Positions 1 through 7,518 of a DNA stretch of 64,000 nt are shown here, piece after piece. Numbering within the stretch: position 1 is the first letter of the stretch; each line of letters begins with the position of its first letter. This stretch comes from QYOJ01 sp964616825. Its GTDB lineage: Bacteria > Bacteroidota > Bacteroidia > Bacteroidales > FEN-979. The stretch is taken from positions 1 through 64,000 of the forward strand of contig CAZTSX010000015.1 in the NCBI GenBank assembly GCA_964616825.1. Reading direction: 5' to 3'. The translations under genes were made by a program, and so were the position numbers. The notes under the pieces are model-generated. The model ran no database searches. It was not told the DNA's origin and was given only the letters and a program-made list of their open reading frames with translations.

Positions 1-3000
1 CCCTCGGATCTGCCTTCACCGCCATCTTCGCCATCTTCTCTACTTCCAGGCTGGGAAACCCAAATTCTTCAACGATCTTCCCCAGGATCAGATAGATGCC
101 GTCGCCCCTGAAAGGATATTTACTAACAGCCTGAGGAAAATGCACTGTATCAAAAAACTGTCCGTGAACATCGATGAAGGTGCCGAAGTGCATCCACTCC
201 TTTTTTACAGTTCGTACATATTTGATCGTTACCAGCAACCCCAGCATCCGTACCTTTTTTCCGGTTAACTGGTTCATCTCTGCAGCCATGACCTCTCCCC
301 GGAAATTGGTTTCAAGCAGATCGAACCAGGTATGGCTGACCGGCCAGCCAAGGAGTTCTATTTCATCATAAACCTCCTCTAACTGCGATTGCCAGAGCGC
401 AGGGAGTTCAAATTTCTTGACAGGAGTTTCGAAGAGGGTCGAGGGTCGGGGGGCGAGAGTTAAGGAAGGTGAATCGTGAGACGTGAGACGTGAAACGTGA
501 GACGAACCCCGAATTTCGAATTTCGAATCTCGAATTTCGTCCTTCGTCCTTCGTCCTTCATTCCTCGTCCTTCCCAGCAGCATATGCGCTTCCCAGAGCA
601 GCGTGGCTTTCGGTTTCCCGGTAAAGCGGAAGGCGCCAACACGAATCAGTATAATGAGTTGGTCCAGGGTAATTGGAACACGTTGAATGAAATCTTCCAG
701 ACTTACATAGAGCCTTTCGTGCTTTCTCCCTTGATCCTCGTCCTTCGTTCCTCGTCCTTCGTCCCTCCCCCCCCGCTCTGCGCTGATCGCTTTCCCCAGC
801 TGGTATTCGAGGTTTGCAACATGAATAAATCCCACATAAATATCCTTCTCTCCGCGTAAACACGTTTTGTAATCCCCATTGTTAACACAAGGCAAATGCA
901 TCATGGCTCCCCAGTTCTTTGCTTCATTCATATAGACCCAGGAAGGGTAGAATCCCCCGAAATTATTGATCACCCCTACCATGAATTCAAGCGGATAGTG
1001 AGCTTTCAGGTAGAGGCTCTGGTAGCTCTCAACAGCATAGGACGCCGAGTGAGCTTTTGAGAAGGAGTAGCCTGCGAACGATTCGATCTGGCGCCACACC
1101 TCTTTGGTAATCTTATCAGGATATCCGGCCTCCTTGCAGTTGACAAAGAACTTATCAATGATTCGTTGCAACTCCTTCTTTGACCGGTACTTCCCGCTCA
1201 TGGCACGCCTTATCACATCCGACTCGCTCAGATCAAGGCCTGCAAAGTGGTGACAGATCTTCAGCACATCCTCCTGATAGACCATCACGCCATAGGTCTC
1301 CTGCAGTTGCTCTTCCATAATGGGATGGAGGTAGTTGAACTTGTCCGGATTATGGAACCGGTAGATATACTCTTTCATCATGCCAGAGCGAGCTACACCA
1401 GGTCGTATGATCGAGCTGGCTGCCACCAGGGTCCGGTAGTCTTCGCACCGGAGCTTCTTCAGTAACCCACGCATGGCCGGACTCTCTACATAAAAACAGC
1501 CGATGGTCCGCGCCGATTGCAGCAGCTCTCTGACTTTGGGGTCCTTTTTAAACTGCCCGACATTGTGGACATCCACGCTGATGTTCCGGTTTCGGTTGAC
1601 GATTCCGGCTGTCTCATAAATATGTCCGATCCCCCGCTGACTGAGAATATCCAGTTTCTCGAACCCAATATCCTCGGCGACATACATATCCCACTGAGTG
1701 GTGGGGAACCCTTTCGGAGGAAGGTCAAGAGCCGTATAACAGTTGATAGGCTTTTCGGAGATCAGGACACCACCGGCATGAATGCTCCGGATATTTGGAA
1801 AATCCGTCATCATCTCTCCTATCCGGCTGATCTTCTCAATGATACTGTTCCGGTTCAGCACCTCCTCCGGGTGCTTCAGGAAGGCATCTATCTCCCCTTT
1901 CGGTAAACCATGTACCTTACCCAACTCCCGGTAAATCGATTTTCCTTTGAAAGTCGACATCGCCCCCAGCAGAGCGGTATGCTCATGACCATACCGTTTA
2001 AATATGTAGTCGAGCGCTTCATCGCGCTCCTTCCATGAGTAGTCGATATCGAAGTCGGGAGGCGATGTGCGTTTGGGGTTGATGAAACGTTCAAAGTAGA
2101 GGTCGAGTTCGATAGGATCTACGTTAGTGATCTTCAGGCAGTAAGCGACAATGCTATTGGCGCCGCTCCCCCTGCCTACATGATAAAATCCGCGTGACAT
2201 GGAGTACCTGATCACATCCCATGCGATGAGAAAGTAGGCGGCAAAACCCATCTTACAGATGATATCTATTTCGTGACGGATCCGGTTTCGCGCTTCAGAA
2301 TGGTTTTTACCATACCGGTACTCCAGTCCATCGAACGCCAGTTTCTCCAGCAGAATCTGATCATCATATATATCCCCGGTAAAAGTTCGTTTGTTCTTAC
2401 ACTCCCGGAAATCAAAATCGATACTGCACTCATCTATCAGTTTCTCAGTGTTCCGGATGATCTCCGGATATTCCCGGAAAGGTTCCAGCAATTCATCCAT
2501 GGGCTTCATTACCTCTTCTGCAGAAGCCAGATACTGAGGCTCAAGCCTGGAAAGCAGAATATTATGATCAATCGCCCGCAGATTTCTGTGCAACTCCCAG
2601 GTAGCCCTGCCGGCAATCGTAACCGGCGCTATGATGACCATTCGGTCCAGCAGGTGGCGGTGTCGGGAGAGGATGATAGGATTCATGTCGGAGGGAAGAA
2701 TGCCGATGAATGAGGGACGAGGGACGAGGGAGGAATGACGAGTTTTACCATGTTTAACTGGTGAGCTAAAAGGATATATCATAACCGTATTCTCCAACTC
2801 CGGCGCCTTGTCAGGTAATGGCAGATTTCTAAGGGTATGATGACTGAGAAATTCGTTCAGTTCCCGGAAGCCTTCATTGTTTTTAGCCAGTCCAATATAG
2901 AGCAATTGATCCTCCCGGCGAAACTCAATCCCTGCAATGGGCTTAACCCTCTTCTCTTTGCAGGCAGCTACAAAGTCCATGATCCCCGTAGAGTTATTGA

Positions 3001-3112
3001 TGTCGGTGAGCGCCATTGCAGGGATACCGTATGCTACAGCCTGCTCTACCAGCTTCTCGATAGAGAACGTGCCGTAACGGAGAGAGTAATATGAGTGACA
3101 GTTTAAGTACAT
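1..3112 (-). CDS. dnaE: DNA polymerase III alpha subunit, error-prone DnaE2/ImuC-like, 3' end outside window
   Basis: C-family replicative polymerase, here probably the damage-tolerant second alpha subunit. The frame is open for about 1037 codons from ATG at 3112-3110 to the window edge. The N-terminus has the PHP-domain motif HSYYSLRYG (residues 6-14), then a LTDINN segment; the palm carries the catalytic PDFDID motif near residue 350. Finger and helix-hairpin-helix regions follow, then an OB-fold-like part (LTGKKVRMLGLLV). The start overlaps the last 10 nt of dinB (ATG inside dinB's final codons), so translation is probably coupled. Three stretches made of 7-nt tandem repeats are read through in frame: residues about 124-134, 781-797 and 846-894. 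They resemble nothing in DnaE and are probably surface loops. The pairing with dinB and an S24 regulator suggests a mutasome role rather than the main replicase; that part is inference. Confidence 0.93.
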   Translation of the reverse strand, partial: MYLNCHSYYSLRYGTFSIEKLVEQAVAYGIPAMALTDINNSTGIMDFVAACKEKRVKPIAGIEFRREDQLLYIGLAKNNEGFRELNEFLSHHTLRNLPLPDKAPELENTVMIYPFSSPVKHGKTRHSSLVPRPSFIGILPSDMNPIILSRHRHLLDRMVIIAPVTIAGRATWELHRNLRAIDHNILLSRLEPQYLASAEEVMKPMDELLEPFREYPEIIRNTEKLIDECSIDFDFRECKNKRTFTGDIYDDQILLEKLAFDGLEYRYGKNHSEARNRIRHEIDIICKMGFAAYFLIAWDVIRYSMSRGFYHVGRGSGANSIVAYCLKITNVDPIELDLYFERFINPKRTSPPDFDIDYSWKERDEALDYIFKRYGHEHTALLGAMSTFKGKSIYRELGKVHGLPKGEIDAFLKHPEEVLNRNSIIEKISRIGEMMTDFPNIRSIHAGGVLISEKPINCYTALDLPPKGFPTTQWDMYVAEDIGFEKLDILSQRGIGHIYETAGIVNRNRNISVDVHNVGQFKKDPKVRELLQSARTIGCFYVESPAMRGLLKKLRCEDYRTLVAASSIIRPGVARSGMMKEYIYRFHNPDKFNYLHPIMEEQLQETYGVMVYQEDVLKICHHFAGLDLSESDVIRRAMSGKYRSKKELQRIIDKFFVNCKEAGYPDKITKEVWRQIESFAGYSFSKAHSASYAVESYQSLYLKAHYPLEFMVGVINNFGGFYPSWVYMNEAKNWGAMMHLPCVNNGDYKTCLRGEKDIYVGFIHVANLEYQLGKAISAERGGRDEGRGTKDEDQGRKHERLYVSLEDFIQRVPITLDQLIILIRVGAFRFTGKPKATLLWEAHMLLGRTRNEGRRTKDEIRDSKFEIRGSSHVSRLTSHDSPSLTLAPRPSTLFETPVKKFELPALWQSQLEEVYDEIELLGWPVSHTWFDLLETNFRGEVMAAEMNQLTGKKVRMLGLLVTIKYVRTVKKEWMHFGTFIDVHGQFFDTVHFPQAVSKYPFRGDGIYLILGKIVEEFGFPSLEVEKMAKMAVKADPR
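431..574. repeat. Composite heptamer array inside dnaE
   Basis: Four different 7-nt tandem families lie end to end. Plus-strand order: GGGTCGA-like units (431-451), GTGARAC units (about 470-503), GAATTTC units (511-539) and TCGTCCT units (540-574). The dnaE frame runs through all of it and gives about 49 low-complexity residues. The same unit families occur in intergenic spacers elsewhere in the window. Confidence 0.9.
727..770. repeat. TCGTCCY heptamer array inside dnaE
   Basis: Tandem degenerate TCGTCCT/TCGTTCC/TCGTCCC units. On the coding (minus) strand they read as GGACGAR and encode a Gly/Arg/Asp/Glu-rich run between the conserved segments VGFIHVANLEYQLGKAI and RLYVSLEDFIQRV. The frame is preserved. 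Confidence 0.85.
2709..2742. repeat. GGGACGA heptamer array inside dnaE
   Basis: Short array of GGGACGA-type units on the plus strand, so the dnaE coding strand carries the opposite orientation (TCGTCCC). It encodes SSLVPRPSF, about residues 126-134, between PHP-domain segments. The frame is kept. Confidence 0.75.
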
Positions 3113-4257
3113 TCCACCGCCACCCCCCTTCTTACAATCTTGCGTCCATATTTTCTACGGACATGATCCAACGCCTGGTAAAGGTTGATCATCTCGGTAC
3201 TCTCTTCAAACAAATTCAGTTGCGGATTACCGGAGATAAGGCTACTGAAACGAACGCCGATAAGACGAATCAGCATCCGGCGCTGATAAAGCCGGTCGAA
3301 CAACTCCTTCGCCACCGGGATCAGCACATGATCAAACGCCGTATAGGGAACTTTCTTTTGCAATGTATGCGTGTCGAAATTCGAGTAGCGGATCTTCACC
3401 GTGATGCAGGAGGTGAGTTTCTGTTTATCCCGCAGCTCATAAGATATCTTCTCCACCATCTTTACCAGGATCTCTTTCATTCGCACGATATCGATGCTGT
3501 CCTGATCAAACGTATTTTCCGTACTCACCGATTTCGCATCACGGTAAGGCCTGACCGGCGTCCGGTCAATCCCGTTCGCTTTTTCCCAGATCACAATGCC
3601 GTTCTTGCCCATTACCCGCTGCAGCATCTCTACCGGCATCTGGCTGAGGGTATCGATCGTGACAATGCCCATGGAGCGAAGCAAGAAATAGCTTTTCTTC
3701 CCGATCATCGGGATCTTCCGGATCGACAACGGCGCCAGAAAAGGCTTTACGGCCTCGCCTGGAACCTGGAGCTCTCCGTTGGGCTTGGCTTCTCCGGTAG
3801 CGATCTTCGACACCGTTTTGTTCACAGAGAGTCCAAACGATATAGGCAATCCCGTATTCTTCGTGATCGTCTGCCGGAGCTCATGTGTCCATTTCAACAA
3901 ACCAAAAAAACGATCCATCCCTGTCACATCGATATAATGCTCATCGATAGAGGCTTTTTCATATAGCGGCGACTGCTCCGCAATAATATCTGTGACCGTA
4001 TGCGAATAGTTTGAGTACAACTCCATGTCGCCACGAATAAAAATAGCATCGCGACAAAGCAATCGTGCCATCTTCATCGGCATAGCGGAATGAACGCCAA
4101 ATGTCCTTGCCTCATAGCTGCAACTGGCCACGACCCCACGGTCAGACATACCACCGATGATCACCGGCTTACCCTCAAGCTCGGTATTAACAAGGCGTTC
4201 TACCGACACGAAGAAGGTGTCGAGGTCAAGGTGAACTATGTTGCGAGAGTGATTAAT
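3103..4257 (-). CDS. dinB: Y-family DNA polymerase (DinB/Pol IV-like), start uncertain
   Basis: Translesion polymerase. Residues IVHLDLDTFFVSVERL at the N-terminus hold the first catalytic Asp of Y-family enzymes. The S(I)DE motif follows (KASIDEHYIDVTG), then the thumb helix-hairpin-helix segment (IRKIPMIGKKS) and a little-finger domain (SVSTENTFDQD). Homology extends upstream of the first GTG (4209-4207) to about position 4257, but there is no ATG, GTG or TTG in this frame before the TGA at 4266-4264. An ATG in the next frame (4267-4265) would connect if the T5 run at 4257-4261 were one base shorter. The start is therefore either a rare ATT at 4257-4255 or hidden by an indel. The gene overlaps dnaE by 10 nt and is divergent from the S24 regulator across two operator-like sites. 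Confidence 0.9.
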   Translation of the reverse strand: MNHSRNIVHLDLDTFFVSVERLVNTELEGKPVIIGGMSDRGVVASCSYEARTFGVHSAMPMKMARLLCRDAIFIRGDMELYSNYSHTVTDIIAEQSPLYEKASIDEHYIDVTGMDRFFGLLKWTHELRQTITKNTGLPISFGLSVNKTVSKIATGEAKPNGELQVPGEAVKPFLAPLSIRKIPMIGKKSYFLLRSMGIVTIDTLSQMPVEMLQRVMGKNGIVIWEKANGIDRTPVRPYRDAKSVSTENTFDQDSIDIVRMKEILVKMVEKISYELRDKQKLTSCITVKIRYSNFDTHTLQKKVPYTAFDHVLIPVAKELFDRLYQRRMLIRLIGVRFSSLISGNPQLNLFEESTEMINLYQALDHVRRKYGRKIVRRGVAVECT

Positions 4258-4298
4258 TTTTAATCATTTTTGCGATTACAATATAATCATTATATTTG
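4250..4298. promoter_or_regulatory. Divergent promoter with two GATTA-N5-TAATC operators
   Basis: Two inverted repeats of the same form are visible: GATTA-ATTTT-TAATC at 4251-4265 (extended to TGATTA/TAATCA at 4250-4266) and GATTA-CAATA-TAATC at 4274-4288. Their centres are 23 bp apart, about two helical turns. For the plus-strand regulator gene, a -33 TTG (4270-4272) and -7 TATATTTG (4291-4298) flank the second repeat exactly. For dinB on the minus strand, -33 TTTTG (4309-4305) and -7 TATATTG (4285-4279) place the -7 inside the second repeat and the first repeat just downstream. A repressor bound here would close both promoters. Confidence 0.75.
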
Positions 4299-4318
4299 CA
4301 CTACCAAAATTCTCAACC

Positions 4319-5122
4319 ATGTTTTTTAGTTCGAATATTAAATTTTTACGGAAACGAAGAGGGCGAACACAGGATGAAGTAGCCATAACGCTGGAGATGA
4401 AGCGATCGACACTCAGCGGGTACGAAAACAATGTAGCCCAGGCCGGGATGGAAGCGTTGATCGGATTCTCAAACTACTTTAAGGTAGCAATCGATACGCT
4501 GATCAGAGTGGATCTCACTGCACTTCCTGAAAGTCAGCTACGGCAACTTGAACGGGGGTATGATGTGTTCATCAAAGGAACAAATCTGAGAATCCTGGCT
4601 ACAACTGTCGGCATTGATAACGAAGAGAACATTGAGCTGATATCGGAGAGAGCGAAAGCGGGTTACAGCAGTGGTTTTGCCGATCCAGAGTATATCAGCA
4701 TCCTGCCCACATTCAGGCTACCCTTTCTGTCAAAGCAGAAAAAATACCGTACCTTTCAGATCAGCGGGGATTCTATGCTCCCAATCACCCACGGCGCTTA
4801 CGTCACCGGAGTCTTTGTCCAGGATTGGAACACCATCCGGGACAAAGATGCATACATTATCCTGACAGTTAATGAGGGGATCGTGTTTAAAGTGGTGGAG
4901 AATCATATTAAGCAAGAGGGGAAGTTAATTTTGCACTCGATGAATCCACTTTATGACCCTTACGACCTGGAAGTGAAGGATATTCGGGAAGTATGGCAGT
5001 TTGTACATTACATCAGCAATGAGATCCCTGAGAATGTAACAAGCGAGAATTACCATCTGGTTGAGAGTGTCAAGAAGCTCACGGAAGAAGTAAAAACCAT
5101 TCAGACAAAATTAAAAATCTAA
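4319..5122 (+). CDS. XRE-type repressor with S24 (LexA/UmuD-like) self-cleavage domain
   Basis: 267 residues. Residues 6-60 form an HTH_XRE domain (TQDEVAITLEMKRSTLSGYE). The C-terminal half is an S24 peptidase: possible cleavage bond Ala114-Gly115 in AKAGY, catalytic Ser152 in GDSM, catalytic Lys191 in GIVFKVV. LexA-family repressors cleave themselves when activated RecA filaments form, and this layout fits that mechanism. It is divergent from dinB-dnaE, with two identical-form operators between, so it most likely represses the cassette and itself and is inactivated on DNA damage. The role is inferred from domains and position. It could additionally act as a UmuD-like accessory after cleavage. 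Confidence 0.9.
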   Translation: MFFSSNIKFLRKRRGRTQDEVAITLEMKRSTLSGYENNVAQAGMEALIGFSNYFKVAIDTLIRVDLTALPESQLRQLERGYDVFIKGTNLRILATTVGIDNEENIELISERAKAGYSSGFADPEYISILPTFRLPFLSKQKKYRTFQISGDSMLPITHGAYVTGVFVQDWNTIRDKDAYIILTVNEGIVFKVVENHIKQEGKLILHSMNPLYDPYDLEVKDIREVWQFVHYISNEIPENVTSENYHLVESVKKLTEEVKTIQTKLKI

Positions 5123-5185
5123 TTATCCACATTCCGATATTGATAATTATTTATCGGATATAGCAATAATCCCTACTGGATTTGA

Positions 5186-5193
5186 TATATTTG
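5186..5193 (+). promoter_or_regulatory. -7 promoter element TATATTTG of the ugd operon
   Basis: Matches the Bacteroidota -7 consensus TAnnTTTG, about 45 bp before the ugd ATG. It lies in the AT-rich 115-bp spacer after the S24 gene. The same spacer has a weak hairpin (CCGATA/TATCGG, 5133-5156) without a T run. Confidence 0.6.
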
Positions 5194-5237
5194 CTTCATA
5201 AGTTAAAAACCAAACGATAAAATAAAATACAAAATAT

Positions 5238-6563
5238 ATGAAAGTCACTATCGTAGGCTCAGGGTATGTGGGCCTTGTAACAGGAACTTGTTTTGCAGAA
5301 GTTGGGATTGATGTTACGTGTGTTGACATTGATCAGAAAAAGATCGACAACCTCAAAGAGGGGATCATCCCAATCTATGAGCCTGGTCTCGAAGATATGG
5401 TTCACCGGAACATGAAGAAGAATAGACTCAGTTTTACAACCGACATCAAAGAAGCTCTTGTTGATTGTGAAGTGATCTTCAGCGCCGTTGGTACACCACC
5501 CGATGAAGATGGCAGCGCCGACCTGCAATATGTCATAAGTGTTGCCCGAGATGTAGGGAAACATATGGATGATTACATTCTGATCGTTACGAAAAGTACT
5601 GTACCGGTCGGAACTGCGGAGAAAGTTCGTTCAGCCGTCAAAGAAGAACTGGATAAAAGGGGTGTCAAGATCGAATTTGATGTAGCTTCTAATCCTGAAT
5701 TTCTGAAAGAAGGCGCAGCCATTGATGATTTCCTGAAACCTGATCGCATCGTAGTAGGTTGTGATTCAACTCGCGCTGAAGATTTGATGAAGGCACTATA
5801 TAAACCGTTTACCCTGAACGGACACCCGGTGATATTCATGGATATTATCTCTGCGGAGATGACCAAATACACCGCCAACTCCATGCTCGCTACCAAAATC
5901 AGTTTCATGAACGACATTGCCAATTTCTGTGAGATCGTTGGAGCTGATGTCAATATGGTTCGGAAAGGGATCGGATCTGATACACGGATAGGACACAAGT
6001 TTATCTACCCCGGAGCCGGATATGGAGGAAGCTGTTTTCCAAAGGATGTCAAAGCCCTGATTAAAACAGCAGATGAAGTTGGATATTCTCTGCGGGTGCT
6101 GAAAGCTGTTGAAGATGTGAACAACGACCAGAAGTCGGTGATGTATAACAAAATTCACGAATACTTCAACGGTGATTTGAAAGGGAAAGTGATTGCGCTT
6201 TGGGGATTGTCTTTCAAACCTCAAACAGATGATATGCGGGAAGCTCCTTCTTTGGTGATGATCAAACTTCTCCACGAAGCCGGAGCCAGGATAAAAGCCT
6301 ATGACCCCGTTGCCATGCAAGAAGCTAAACGTATCCTGGGAAATAACGTTGAATACGCTGAAGATCAATATGATGCACTTATTGATGCCGACTGCCTCCT
6401 GATGATCACAGAGTGGCCGGAATTCAAATTTCCTAATTGGAACGTGATCAAAAAACTCCTGAAAGAGCCTGTTGTTTTTGACGGTCGGAACATCTATGAT
6501 GTTGAAGAGATGAAGAAGAACGGATTTGATTATTTCTGCATCGGGATCGATACTGCCAAATAA
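5238..6563 (+). CDS. ugd: UDP-glucose 6-dehydrogenase
   Basis: Oxidises UDP-glucose to UDP-glucuronate with two NAD+. 441 residues, the normal length for the family. The N-terminal Rossmann motif is GSGYVGLVTG (residues 7-16). The central domain carries GAGYGGSCFPKD with the catalytic Cys near residue 265. The C-terminal UDP-binding domain includes GLSFKPQTDDMREAP. It is first of an operon: the next gene, UDP-glucuronate decarboxylase, starts 6 nt after its stop, so UDP-xylose is the likely product of the pair. Confidence 0.95.
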   Translation: MKVTIVGSGYVGLVTGTCFAEVGIDVTCVDIDQKKIDNLKEGIIPIYEPGLEDMVHRNMKKNRLSFTTDIKEALVDCEVIFSAVGTPPDEDGSADLQYVISVARDVGKHMDDYILIVTKSTVPVGTAEKVRSAVKEELDKRGVKIEFDVASNPEFLKEGAAIDDFLKPDRIVVGCDSTRAEDLMKALYKPFTLNGHPVIFMDIISAEMTKYTANSMLATKISFMNDIANFCEIVGADVNMVRKGIGSDTRIGHKFIYPGAGYGGSCFPKDVKALIKTADEVGYSLRVLKAVEDVNNDQKSVMYNKIHEYFNGDLKGKVIALWGLSFKPQTDDMREAPSLVMIKLLHEAGARIKAYDPVAMQEAKRILGNNVEYAEDQYDALIDADCLLMITEWPEFKFPNWNVIKKLLKEPVVFDGRNIYDVEEMKKNGFDYFCIGIDTAK

Positions 6564-6569
6564 TAATAT

Positions 6570-7505
6570 ATGATCAAGAAAAAAATCCTGGTAACCGGGG
6601 GAGCGGGCTTCCTCGGTTCTCATCTTTGTGAACACCTGTTGAACGAAGGCAACGAAGTTGTTTGCCTCGACAATTATTTTACCGGTCAGAAACAGAACGT
6701 GGTTCAATTGTTGGACAACCCTTTTTTCGAATTGATCCGGCACGATGTAACCATGCCCTATTTTATTGAAGTGGATGAGATTTATAACCTGGCCTGTCCC
6801 GCCTCTCCTATTCACTATCAATACAATCCCATTAAAACGGTAAAAACATCAGTGATGGGAGCCATTAACATGCTTGGTCTGGCCAAACGCATCAAAGCCA
6901 AGATCTTGCAAGCATCTACCAGTGAGGTTTACGGCGATCCGGAAGTGCATCCTCAGCCTGAGGATTACTGGGGTCATGTGAATCCGATCGGCCCACGATC
7001 CTGCTATGATGAAGGGAAACGTGTAGCAGAAACGCTATTTGTCAACTATCACCATCAAAATAATGTTAGGATCAAAATCATCCGTATATTCAATACATAT
7101 GGCCCCCGAATGCATCCTCACGACGGTCGGGTCGTTTCAAATTTTATTGTGCAAGCCCTGAATGGAGAGGATATCACCATCTACGGAGACGGATCCCAGT
7201 CACGAAGTTTCTGTTATGTAGACGATCTCCTGGATGGAATGATCCGGTTCATGAACTCACGGGAAGAGTTCATCGGGCCCGTTAACCTTGGTAATCCAGG
7301 TGAATTTACGATGCTTGAACTGGCTGAATTGGTTCTGAAGCTTACCGGCGCCAGTTCGAAAATTATTTATATGCCATTGCCTGCTGACGATCCGACACAA
7401 CGTCAGCCAAATATCTCGTTAGCAAAAAGCGAATTAGGATGGGAACCGAAGATCCCACTTGCAGAGGGTCTAAAGAAGACGATCGAATACTTTAAATCGA
7501 TTTAG
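6570..7505 (+). CDS. uxs: UDP-glucuronate decarboxylase (UDP-xylose synthase)
   Basis: SDR-family enzyme making UDP-xylose from UDP-glucuronate. 311 residues. The NAD-binding motif is GGAGFLGSHL (residues 10-19). The catalytic Thr/Ser-Tyr-Lys set is seen as STSEVYGDP and RSCYDEGKR (YxxxK). The long CPASPIHYQ segment after the third strand is typical of UXS rather than of 4,6-dehydratases. It follows ugd by 6 nt, which fits a two-step conversion on the way to xylose-containing surface glycans. Confidence 0.93.
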   Translation: MIKKKILVTGGAGFLGSHLCEHLLNEGNEVVCLDNYFTGQKQNVVQLLDNPFFELIRHDVTMPYFIEVDEIYNLACPASPIHYQYNPIKTVKTSVMGAINMLGLAKRIKAKILQASTSEVYGDPEVHPQPEDYWGHVNPIGPRSCYDEGKRVAETLFVNYHHQNNVRIKIIRIFNTYGPRMHPHDGRVVSNFIVQALNGEDITIYGDGSQSRSFCYVDDLLDGMIRFMNSREEFIGPVNLGNPGEFTMLELAELVLKLTGASSKIIYMPLPADDPTQRQPNISLAKSELGWEPKIPLAEGLKKTIEYFKSI

Positions 7506-7518
7506 GAAAGCCTGAATT

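Noticed and set aside
460..888. Several overlapping short ORFs on both strands in 460-888
   Set aside because: Repeat units without stops open all frames at once. The real frame is dnaE on the minus strand, which matches DnaE homology before and after.
3091..3966. 291-codon ORF on the plus strand opposite dinB
   Set aside because: It is the antisense shadow of a well-conserved Y-family polymerase gene and shows no recognisable domain.
5133..5156. CCGATA/TATCGG hairpin as terminator of the S24 gene
   Set aside because: Weak 6-bp stem with a 12-nt AT-rich loop and no T run; not enough to call.
5796..6821. 341-codon minus-strand ORF opposite ugd and the UDP-xylose synthase gene
   Set aside because: Antisense to two strongly supported genes, spans their boundary, and has no family features.
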